This document shows positions 7,190 to 13,060 of a stretch of DNA of 13,060 bases, piece after piece. The stretch is taken from positions 1 through 13,060 of the forward strand of contig DAIEML010000043.1 of the NCBI GenBank assembly GCA_027349615.1. Direction: 5' to 3'. The notes below the pieces were generated by a model, which saw only the letters and a list, made by a program, of their open reading frames with translations, made no database searches and was not told where the DNA came from. A program made the translations under genes and the position numbers. This DNA comes from Ignavibacteriales bacterium. Its GTDB lineage: Bacteria > Bacteroidota > Ignavibacteria > Ignavibacteriales > Ignavibacteriaceae. Numbering within the stretch: position 1 is the first letter of the stretch; each line of letters begins with the position of its first letter.

Positions 7190-8641
7190 TTAAGCGTTAT
7201 AAGTTGAAGACGATGTTTCGCCACCTCTTCCTGTCCAATTTGTATGGTAAAATTCTCCTCTTGGTTTATCAATTCTTTCATACATATGCGCGCCAAAATA
7301 ATCTCGCAATGCTTGAAGAAGATTTGCAGGCAATCTTTCGTTTCTAAAACCGTCGAAATATTCTAGAGCAGTTGACATCGCCGGAACCCAAATTCCATTA
7401 AGTACTGCCGAAGAAATAACTCTCCTCCAACTTTCTTCAGCTTCCTCAATTTTAGATTTAAAAAATGGATCTAACAGAAGATTTGATAAATCTTGATTGT
7501 TATCGAACGCGTCCTTTATTTTTCCTAAAAATATTGAACGAATTATTCAGCCGCCGCGCCACATTAATGCAATTCCGCCGTAATTTAAATTCCAATTATA
7601 TTCTTTTGCCGCAGCCTTCATCAGCAAATATCCTTGCGCGTAGGAAACAAGCTTTGAAGCATAGAGAGCTTTTTCCAAATCTTTTATAAAAATCTTTTTA
7701 TCGCCTTGAAAGTTTATTTTCGGTTCTCTAAAAACTTTTGAAGCTTCAACCCTTTCTTCTTTAAATGAAGATAACGCTCTTGCAAAAACCGCTTCGCCAA
7801 TTAATGTCAGCGGAACTCCTAAATCTAGTGCAGCTATTCCAGTCCATTTGCCTGTTCCTTTTTGTCCGGCGGAATCAAGAATTTTATCAACTAGTGGATA
7901 ACCATCGGCATCTTTGAATGCAAGAACATCTCTTGTAATTTCAATCAGATAACTATTTAACTCTCCGTTATTCCAATCATCAAAAACTAAATTCATTTCC
8001 TCGGCGCTCATACCTAAAAGATTTTTCATAATCTGATAAGATTCTGAAATTAATTGCATGTCGCCATATTCAATTCCGTTGTGAACCATTTTTACAAAAT
8101 GACCAGCACCATTTTCACCAACCCAGTCGCAGCATGGTGAACCGTCTTCCACTTTAGCGGCTATCGATTGAAAAATTGGTTTTACAAACTGCCATGCTTT
8201 AGGATTGCCTCCAGGCATAATTGAAGGGCCTTTTAACGCACCTTCTTCTCCGCCAGAAACGCCAGAACCGATAAATAATAATCCTTTGCTTTCCAAAAAT
8301 TTTGTTCTTCGGATTGAATCCGGGAAATAAGAATTTCCTCCATCAATAATTATATCTCCATCATTTAAATATGGAATTAGCAAATCAATAAAATCGTCCA
8401 CAGCTTTACCAGCTTTTACCATCAGCATAATTTTTCTTGGGCTTTTAAGAGAATCAACAAGTTCTTTAATAGAACGTGTTCCAATAATATTTTTATTTTT
8501 TGCTCTTCCATTTATAAATGCATCTACTTTTTCAACTGTTCGGTTAAAAACAGAAACAGTAAATCCTTTACTTTCCATATTCAAAACTAAATTTTCACCC
8601 ATCACAGCTAAACCGATTAAGCCGATATCCGCTTTGTTCAT
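7190..8641 (-). CDS. gnd: 6-phosphogluconate dehydrogenase with an in-frame TGA at the conserved Cys (candidate selenoprotein)
   Basis: Cytoplasmic NADP-dependent oxidative decarboxylation of 6-phosphogluconate to ribulose 5-phosphate, in the pentose phosphate pathway. The frame is 483 codons plus stop, the normal length of the long-type enzyme. Seen: the nucleotide-binding motif GLIGLAVMGENLVLN (7-21), IIDGGNS (98-104), VSGGEEGA (128-135), HFVKMVHNGIEYGDM with the catalytic-equivalent Lys184 and Glu191, and ILDSAGQKGTGKWT (254-267). The sequence reads WRGG, then TGA (codon 365, 7549-7547), then IIRSIFLGKIKDAF and on without any other stop or frameshift to QALRDYFGAHMYERIDKP and a C-terminus ending STYNA. 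In the family the TGA position is the conserved Cys of RGGC-IIR. GGAG (8652-8649) is a good SD 7 bases before the ATG. Other genes here end in TGA, so this is not a general recoding. Selenocysteine insertion is plausible (see the hairpin); a nonsense mutation or base error is the alternative, giving a 364-residue truncated product. Confidence 0.93.
7510..7540 (-). promoter_or_regulatory. SECIS-like hairpin just downstream of the gnd in-frame TGA
   Basis: On the minus strand the TGA is followed by six bases (7546-7541) and then a hairpin. CGTTC (7540-7536) pairs with GGACG (7514-7510, one T-G wobble), followed by a symmetrical AA/AA internal loop. TATTTTT (7533-7527) then pairs with AAAAATA (7523-7517), and the apical loop is AGG (7526-7524). 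The distance from TGA to the apical loop is 20 bases, and a G is the second loop base. As I recall the published bacterial SECIS consensus, the loop starts about 16-37 bases after UGA, has 3-14 bases, and has a G among its first two; the hairpin fits. The upper stem is all A-T, so stability is modest, and the bases also encode conserved residues, so chance pairing remains possible. Confidence 0.5.
7547..7549 (-). other. in-frame TGA codon 365 of gnd, candidate selenocysteine
   Basis: The codon replaces the conserved cysteine after WRGG and before IIRS. A TGT or TGC to TGA change needs one substitution, so mutation cannot be excluded. The continued conservation of all 118 codons after it argues that they are still translated, or that any mutation is very recent. 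Confidence 0.55.
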
Positions 8642-8700
8642 TTCTCAACTCCAATTATTTAAATTCTTAATAAAAATTCTAAAAAACATAAAAGACATTT

Positions 8701-8708
8701 CAAATATA
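8701..8708 (-). promoter_or_regulatory. candidate -7 box for gnd
   Basis: On the minus strand this reads TATATTTG, matching the Bacteroidetes TAnnTTTG box, about 60 bases before the gnd ATG. No clear TTTG element was found at the expected upstream distance, so the match is weak. Confidence 0.22.
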
Positions 8709-8959
8709 ATAATTGTATTTCTCTTTTGAATTCTCATTTTGATTGAATAAAAAGTATATCTTCAAAATGAAACTGCAATTTCTTTAAATAATTTTATATG
8801 AAATACTTAATAAGTAGTAAAAAATTTTTATTGCTAATTTTCTGTAACAAACCAAGCCACTATCTCAGAATGATGCTGTAATAATTACATCCTCTGTAGC
8901 TATTTTTTCCACATGTATCTTTATTCAAAATATTAAAGGTCATTTTTTACCGACCTATC

Positions 8960-8976
8960 TTGGCACAATCGTTGGC
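8960..8976 (+). promoter_or_regulatory. near-match to a sigma-54 (-24/-12) promoter
   Basis: TTGGCAC then AATCG then TTGGC resembles the TGGCAC-N5-TTGC consensus with correct spacing, but the -12 element has GG where GC is expected. A start about 12 bases downstream would leave a leader of roughly 55 bases before the lipoprotein ATG. A GGTC/GACC inverted repeat lies just upstream. The -12 mismatch is at a nearly invariant base, so confidence is low. Confidence 0.25.
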
Positions 8977-9042
8977 GTTGTAAACGTGAATTGAAACATA
9001 ATTAAAGGCAATTCAAATAACTTTTTATAATAAGGTGCCGCA

Positions 9043-9609
9043 ATGAAAAAAATAATTCTTTCAATATTTTCAGTTGCCCTTTTAATATTTGCTGGATGTA
9101 CTGAAAACGTAACAAGCGTAAATACACCAGTAACATCCAAAAAACAAATCCTTAAAGTTGTTGGCAAAGATGGATTAAATTTAGGATTGTTAAATGCTCT
9201 CACAAGGACAAAGTCAATTACTGGCGACCTAGGCGGTTTTATGTTTCTCGGCGGAAGAAATAATTCAGAAAATTTTCCAGTTTCTTATTTTGTTACCTTA
9301 ACAATTCCTCCAAAAGCTTTCTCTGGTAAAACCGATATTTCAATGACATTGGATCTAGAAAATGCTGCAATTGTTTTTACTCCTCACATGGTTTTTAATA
9401 AACCATTAAATTTAAACCTTACTTTTACAGGTTTGGATTTATCTTCACTAGATTTAAGCAAGGGAAATGTTGGTTTCTATTATGTTGATGATGAAGGCAA
9501 CTTTACTCCGGTACAAAACAGTGGAATTATTATAAATTCAAGTACTGGCACACTTGGTGTTTTAAATGCAAAGATAAATCATTTTTCAAGGTATGCATTC
9601 GCTCAGTAA
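9043..9609 (+). CDS. lipoprotein with ZU5-like beta domain
   Basis: A 188-residue exported lipoprotein of unknown function. The N-terminus is a lipoprotein signal: a positive start, a hydrophobic core and a lipobox ending at Cys19 (IFAGC). The rest is beta-rich. VTLTIPPKAFSGKTDISMTLD is followed by IVFTPHMVFNKPLNLNLTF, a YYVDDEGNFTPV strand and a closing INHFSRYAFAQ. The pattern (IPPxAF, FTPH, strand, G-x-HFSRYA ending) is that of ZU5-like domains in secreted bacterial proteins; this assignment comes from pattern memory, not a search. AAGG at 9032-9035 provides an SD 7 bases before the ATG. The TPR gene follows 23 bases later, so the two are probably co-transcribed. It should be membrane-anchored in the periplasm or at the cell surface. 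Confidence 0.8.
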   Translation: MKKIILSIFSVALLIFAGCTENVTSVNTPVTSKKQILKVVGKDGLNLGLLNALTRTKSITGDLGGFMFLGGRNNSENFPVSYFVTLTIPPKAFSGKTDISMTLDLENAAIVFTPHMVFNKPLNLNLTFTGLDLSSLDLSKGNVGFYYVDDEGNFTPVQNSGIIINSSTGTLGVLNAKINHFSRYAFAQ

Positions 9610-9632
9610 CTATAAGATTATTATAAAAAATT

Positions 9633-10904
9633 TTGAAACAATTTTATGAGTTGAAATTGAAAATTTTTGGCGAAAATAGAGAAAAGCTTCTTGAAAAGAT
9701 TTTGCATAAGTTTTTTGATAATAGTGATGTGGAAGAATTTAAAACAAAATCTTTTTTAACAAGATCTTTATCAGATAAAAATACCGGCAAATCAATTAGC
9801 GATGATAACCAGGTTAATATTGAAATTAATAATTATTTTAAAATTACCTCTCAAATCGATCTTATTATTACCTTTGCTGAGATCAATCTATCAACTAACA
9901 AACTATTAGAATTACTTTTACAACTCGGAAAATTTTCCATAACTACTTCGGAATTTTCATCGGCGGTTTATATTTATGAAAAGATTCTCGGCATAACTAA
10001 ATCAAATAAAAATTTAGATAAGGTCAAAGCAGAATCATTACTTGCTTTAGGAGAAGTATTCAGCAAGCAAGCACTTTGGGCAATAAGCTTAAATTATATT
10101 AAAGAAGCTTATACAATTTTTAAAAACTTAAATAATCTAACTGGGCAAATAAATTGTGAAAACCTTTTAGGTTCAATTTACGGAGAAACCGGCAGACTTG
10201 ATAAATCTAAATTACATTTCGAAAAAGCTTCAAGTTTATTAAAGAAAAAATCTGATAAAAACTTAAATGGGAAGATTAATATTAATCTTGGAATTATAAA
10301 TACCATTCAAGGTAATTTTGAATTAGCTCTTAAAAATTATAAAAGCGCTCTAACTAATTTTGATCCACAAAAAAATGAAAAACGAATTGCAGAAATTCGG
10401 CATAACATCGGGATGTTATATACTAAAACTAAAAAATATAATTTGGCTTTAAGAGAATTCAACAACAGTATAAAGCTTTCTGTAAAGAATGGAGACTTAA
10501 CAACATTAGGATTTTCTTATCTCAGCAAAGCATTTATTTATACTCAACAAAAAGAATACAAACTCGGAAATTCCTTTGCAGACAAAGCTCTTGAAGTTTG
10601 CCATAAAACTAATGATCGTCTTTCCATTGCAGACATTTACAAAGTTAAAGGAATCATTCAAAGAGAAAAGAAAGATTTTTCGCTTTCAGAAAATTATCTT
10701 CACACAAGCCTTAGAATTAATAATGAACTAAAAAACGAAATGAATAAAGCTGAAACTGAGTTTGAACTAGGAGTTCTTTATACTCATATGAATAAAAAAG
10801 AAGAAAGTAAAAATTTATTCCAAGATGCTTTAAAATATTATTCAAAAATTGGAGCGCAATACGAAGTAAAACAAATTGAGAATTATTTAACTAACTTTAA
10901 TTGA
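9633..10904 (+). CDS. TPR-repeat protein
   Basis: A 423-residue, Lys- and Asn-rich protein made almost entirely of tetratricopeptide repeats, which serve as protein-protein interaction scaffolds. About eight repeats of roughly 38-40 residues can be aligned from residue ~90 to the end, for example AEIRHNIGMLYTKTKKYNLA and KAETEFELGVLYTHMNKKEE. The first ~90 residues show no recognised domain, and there is no signal peptide, so it is probably cytoplasmic. The start is uncertain: an in-frame TAA at 9624-9626 limits the upstream end, the first usable codon is TTG (9633), there is no SD, and the first in-frame ATG is only at residue 261. It follows the lipoprotein by 23 bases and is followed by a good terminator. 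The partner is unknown. Confidence 0.8.
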   Translation: MKQFYELKLKIFGENREKLLEKILHKFFDNSDVEEFKTKSFLTRSLSDKNTGKSISDDNQVNIEINNYFKITSQIDLIITFAEINLSTNKLLELLLQLGKFSITTSEFSSAVYIYEKILGITKSNKNLDKVKAESLLALGEVFSKQALWAISLNYIKEAYTIFKNLNNLTGQINCENLLGSIYGETGRLDKSKLHFEKASSLLKKKSDKNLNGKININLGIINTIQGNFELALKNYKSALTNFDPQKNEKRIAEIRHNIGMLYTKTKKYNLALREFNNSIKLSVKNGDLTTLGFSYLSKAFIYTQQKEYKLGNSFADKALEVCHKTNDRLSIADIYKVKGIIQREKKDFSLSENYLHTSLRINNELKNEMNKAETEFELGVLYTHMNKKEESKNLFQDALKYYSKIGAQYEVKQIENYLTNFN

Positions 10905-10985
10905 TACCTAGAAATTTATCAAACTACATTTATTTGTAAGAATTCATTCCTTCACAATTACAAAATTTTTTTAAGCCATATCAAA

Positions 10986-11030
10986 AAAATCACAACTTGA
11001 ACTGAAGTCTTGTTGTGGTTTTATATTTTT
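10986..11030 (+). terminator. rho-independent terminator after the TPR gene
   Basis: An 11-bp stem (10986-10996 with 11012-11022, one T-G wobble) and a 15-base loop are followed by a T-rich run to about 11034. It lies 82 bases after the TPR stop codon and separates that unit from the protease operon. The A-run on the left side could also make it work on the minus strand. Confidence 0.75.
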
Positions 11031-11086
11031 CTTATTATTGATACAATCATTTCAAAAATCATTTTTAATTAATTCAAAGGGCAGAT

Positions 11087-11539
11087 ATGTTAAAATTAAT
11101 AAAAACATTAGCATTGCTATTTTTATTCTTGCCGTTTGCTTCATGTTCAAACGCTGATATATGCAGTTCGAATAATAATTTTCGAATAGATTTTTATTCC
11201 GGCGGCGGATTTACCGGAGTTGAATCTGGTATTACAATATCATGCGAAGGTTGGGCAAAATTCTGGAAAAGAAAACCTAATTCAATTAGAGAGACCACGG
11301 ACAGCTTAAGTGTTTCAAAAGATTCGATGAAAAAAATATCTGAACTAATGACAAATCCTGAACTTTTTACATACAGTAATAAATACTCCGGAAATTACAC
11401 AACTCACTTAGTGGTGATGAAAGATATTCAAATAAATTCTATATCTTTCAACCAATCTGATACATCGGCGAACTTGCCTGAATCAGTTAAAAATTTAATT
11501 TCAGAAATCAAAAACATTAAAAGCGATAAAAATAATTAG
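11087..11539 (+). CDS. small lipoprotein, emfourin-like (candidate M4 protease inhibitor)
   Basis: A 150-residue exported lipoprotein: hydrophobic signal with lipobox ending at Cys20 (PFASC). The mature part has RIDFYSGGGFTGVESGITI (33-51), a helix around DSMKKISELMTNPELF, a strand pair YTTHLVVMKDIQINSISF, then a closing helix SVKNLISEIKNI. As I recall, this order (GGF-G strand, helix ending in LF, Y-x-V strands, final LPxxVxxLI helix) is that of emfourin, the proteinaceous inhibitor encoded beside M4 proteases such as protealysin. The gene ends nine bases before a secreted M4 protease, which supports that reading. AAGGG (11077-11081) is the SD. Being lipid-anchored is unusual compared with the cytoplasmic emfourin and fits a protease that is exported. 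Function is inferred; no active residues can be assigned. Confidence 0.6.
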   Translation: MLKLIKTLALLFLFLPFASCSNADICSSNNNFRIDFYSGGGFTGVESGITISCEGWAKFWKRKPNSIRETTDSLSVSKDSMKKISELMTNPELFTYSNKYSGNYTTHLVVMKDIQINSISFNQSDTSANLPESVKNLISEIKNIKSDKNN

Positions 11540-11548
11540 GAGATTGCA

Positions 11549-13060
11549 ATGAAAATTTTAAGATACTTTGTTTTTATACTTTCTACTTTAATATTCGTAA
11601 ATTCATTCGCTGCTCAGCAGAACATTAAGAAAACTAAAAAGACTAATCTTCCTGCTTCTACTCAATCTCTTGTTTCCTTAAATAAAAATTATAATAACAT
11701 TTCTGCAAACCTTCTAAGGTTCATGAATAAATTAGGATTGAAGCCATCAACAACAAGACTTTATGCTACTAAAACTTTAGCTTCTAATTCAAACATTATG
11801 GGTGGAAAGATTTCCCTTCCCTCTCCTGCGGTTTTAAATTCTAATGAAATCAAAAATGTCATTTTAGACAATAAGAACGGAACACCGCGATTAATTGAAG
11901 TAAAAACTCCGGCAATTCAAAAAGGGAATTCAGTACAATCAATCGGCAATCCAGTTACTCAAGCAATGAACTTTATGGTAGAGAATAAAGATTTACTTAA
12001 AATTTCAGATCCTTTAAATGAATTTAAATTAGAAAGCACAAAAAAAGATAACCTTGGAATGACGCATGTTCGTTATGAACAAATTTACAAAGGCTTAGAA
12101 GTTTGGGGAAATGAAGTTTATGTTCATTTTGATAAGCAGGGAAATATTTCTTCACTTACCGGAAGATTTGAACCAACACCGCTTTCTATTAAAGATATTT
12201 CTGGTAAGTTGAGTTCTTCAGATGCAGTCAATATAGCTTTAAATGAATTAAAAGCTAGAATGACTGTCAGCGGTTTATCTGATCAGATTCAAAATTTATT
12301 AAAATATCACGGGCCATCAGCAAGAAAAATTATTTGGTACGATCATCAACAAGTTCCGCATTTAGCATGGTTCGCTGAAGTTCGTTCGGGACTTTCACAA
12401 GATTGGTATTATTTTATTGATGCACAAGACGGTATGATCCTAAATTTTTACAACAACGTTTGTTTTGATGGTGCAACAACTGGCAGCGGAACTGATCTAA
12501 ACGGAGTAAACAGAACATTTGGTACTTATCAAATTGGTTCTAACTATTATATGATTGATGCATCGCAGCCGATGTTTAATGCGGCACAATCTCAAATTCC
12601 TTCCAATCCGGTTGGCGCAATTGCTTGCCTCGATTTACGCAATACAGATTTAACAAGCAATGCACAATATTACTATGTGACTTCTACAAACAACCAGTGG
12701 AGTGATGCAACTTCTATTTCAGCAAACTATAATGCAATTACAACTTATAATTATTACCGTACTACATATAATAGAAATTCAATTGACGATAAAGGAATGA
12801 CAATTTATTCGATCATTCATGTTACTGAAAACGGACAACCGATGGAAAATGCTTTTTGGTCTGGAACAGTTATGTGTTACGGAGATGGCGGAACATACTT
12901 TAAACCATTAGCAGGCGGGCTTGATGTCGCTGCTCATGAAATGGCTCATGGAGTTACTCAAAATACTTCCAACCTCGAATATCAGGATCAGTCCGGCGCG
13001 TTGAATGAATCTATGTCGGATGTTTTCGGTAAATTAGTTGATACAACTTCATGGCAAATT
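11549..13060 (+). CDS. secreted M4 (thermolysin-family) zinc metalloprotease, 3' end missing
   Basis: The first 504 codons of a secreted preproprotease; the frame is still open at the window end. In order: a signal peptide of about 22 residues (ending SFAAQQ), a low-complexity linker, an FTP-type propeptide (about 135-210, including MTHVRYEQIYKGLEVWGNEV), a PepSY-like segment (about 220-300, ending DWYYFIDAQDGMIL), then the M4 catalytic domain from about 310. Zinc-site residues are intact: HEMAH at 463-467 (His463, catalytic Glu464, His467), and Glu487 in NESMSD, 20 residues after the second His as in thermolysin. The propeptide normally folds and inhibits the enzyme until autocleavage. An AGGAG SD (11538-11542) overlaps the end of the preceding emfourin-like gene, so the two genes are one operon. 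A C-terminal sorting domain may exist beyond the window. Confidence 0.95.
   Translation, partial: MKILRYFVFILSTLIFVNSFAAQQNIKKTKKTNLPASTQSLVSLNKNYNNISANLLRFMNKLGLKPSTTRLYATKTLASNSNIMGGKISLPSPAVLNSNEIKNVILDNKNGTPRLIEVKTPAIQKGNSVQSIGNPVTQAMNFMVENKDLLKISDPLNEFKLESTKKDNLGMTHVRYEQIYKGLEVWGNEVYVHFDKQGNISSLTGRFEPTPLSIKDISGKLSSSDAVNIALNELKARMTVSGLSDQIQNLLKYHGPSARKIIWYDHQQVPHLAWFAEVRSGLSQDWYYFIDAQDGMILNFYNNVCFDGATTGSGTDLNGVNRTFGTYQIGSNYYMIDASQPMFNAAQSQIPSNPVGAIACLDLRNTDLTSNAQYYYVTSTNNQWSDATSISANYNAITTYNYYRTTYNRNSIDDKGMTIYSIIHVTENGQPMENAFWSGTVMCYGDGGTYFKPLAGGLDVAAHEMAHGVTQNTSNLEYQDQSGALNESMSDVFGKLVDTTSWQI

Larger units (their letters stand above)
8642..9042. other. 401-bp intergenic region between divergent gnd and lipoprotein genes
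   Basis: No gene is supported. It holds the gnd SD and probable promoter on the left. On the right are an inverted repeat AGGTC/GACCT (8937-8941 and 8952-8956) and a sigma-54-like site (8960-8976) before the lipoprotein gene. The middle (about 8740-8930) shows nothing recognisable. Confidence 0.6.

Noticed and set aside
7547..7549. General recoding of TGA (to Trp or Gly) in this organism
   Set aside because: The ABC ATPase, first FtsX permease and TPR genes end in TGA at sensible family lengths, Trp is encoded by TGG throughout, and the gnd position is a conserved Cys rather than Trp or Gly.
7159..7689. Plus-strand ORFs at 7159-7347 and 7465-7689
   Set aside because: They are antisense shadows of gnd with no SD or recognisable domain.
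7190..8641. Two separate minus-strand genes (7547-8641 and 7190-7378)
   Set aside because: The sequence between them translates in the same frame into conserved 6PGDH residues, so they are one gene interrupted by a single TGA, not a fragment plus an orphan ORF.
7190..8641. Decayed gnd pseudogene
   Set aside because: No frameshift, no second stop, intact catalytic-equivalent residues, good SD and terminator. A single fresh nonsense mutation remains possible but general decay is not seen.
1..13060. tRNA, rRNA, CRISPR array, insertion sequence or transposase
   Set aside because: No cloverleaf-like or rRNA sequence, no regularly spaced repeats and no transposase-like protein were seen on either strand.

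Overview
The window is about 13 kb of AT-rich DNA from a Gram-negative bacterium. The lipoprotein types (one with a ZU5-like ending), the secreted M4 protease, the FtsX-type ABC cluster and the mixed use of Shine-Dalgarno (SD) sites suggest the Bacteroidota/Chlorobiota/Ignavibacteriota group. This placement is inferred, because no rRNA or other marker is present. The first ~355 bases are clearly richer in GC (about 54% by hand count) than everything after them.

Layout: (1) 3-356, the C-terminal end of an RND efflux pump, running into a convergent CheW-like gene (394-882, minus). (2) 883-1341, an intergenic region with possible promoter boxes and a hairpin followed by a T-run. (3) 1342-5660, a four-gene operon for a MacAB/LolCDE-like export system: membrane-fusion adaptor, ABC ATPase and two FtsX-type permeases. 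(4) 5777-7123, an AGCS sodium:alanine/glycine symporter whose SD and start codon lie in an inverted repeat. (5) A strong bidirectional hairpin terminator, then 6-phosphogluconate dehydrogenase (gnd) on the minus strand, 8641-7190. (6) 8642-9042, an intergenic region with a near-match to a sigma-54 promoter. (7) 9043-10904, a ZU5-like lipoprotein followed by a TPR-repeat protein. (8) After a terminator, an operon of a small lipoprotein resembling emfourin-type protease inhibitors and a secreted thermolysin-family (M4) metalloprotease that runs off the window end.

The most striking observation is in gnd. The reading frame is intact over 483 codons, the usual length of the long-type enzyme, but is interrupted by one in-frame TGA (7549-7547). 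That codon sits exactly where the family has the conserved Cys of the RGGC-IIR motif. Six bases downstream is a hairpin (lower stem 5 bp, AA/AA internal loop, upper stem 7 bp, AGG apical loop) that fits the geometry of a bacterial SECIS element. The simplest exciting reading is a selenocysteine-containing 6-phosphogluconate dehydrogenase. The dull alternatives are a point nonsense mutation or a base error. No selA/selB/selC/selD gene is in the window, so the claim cannot be settled here.

The second item of interest is the probable inhibitor/protease pair at 11087-13060: a lipid-anchored emfourin-like protein encoded nine bases upstream of the M4 protease it may restrain.
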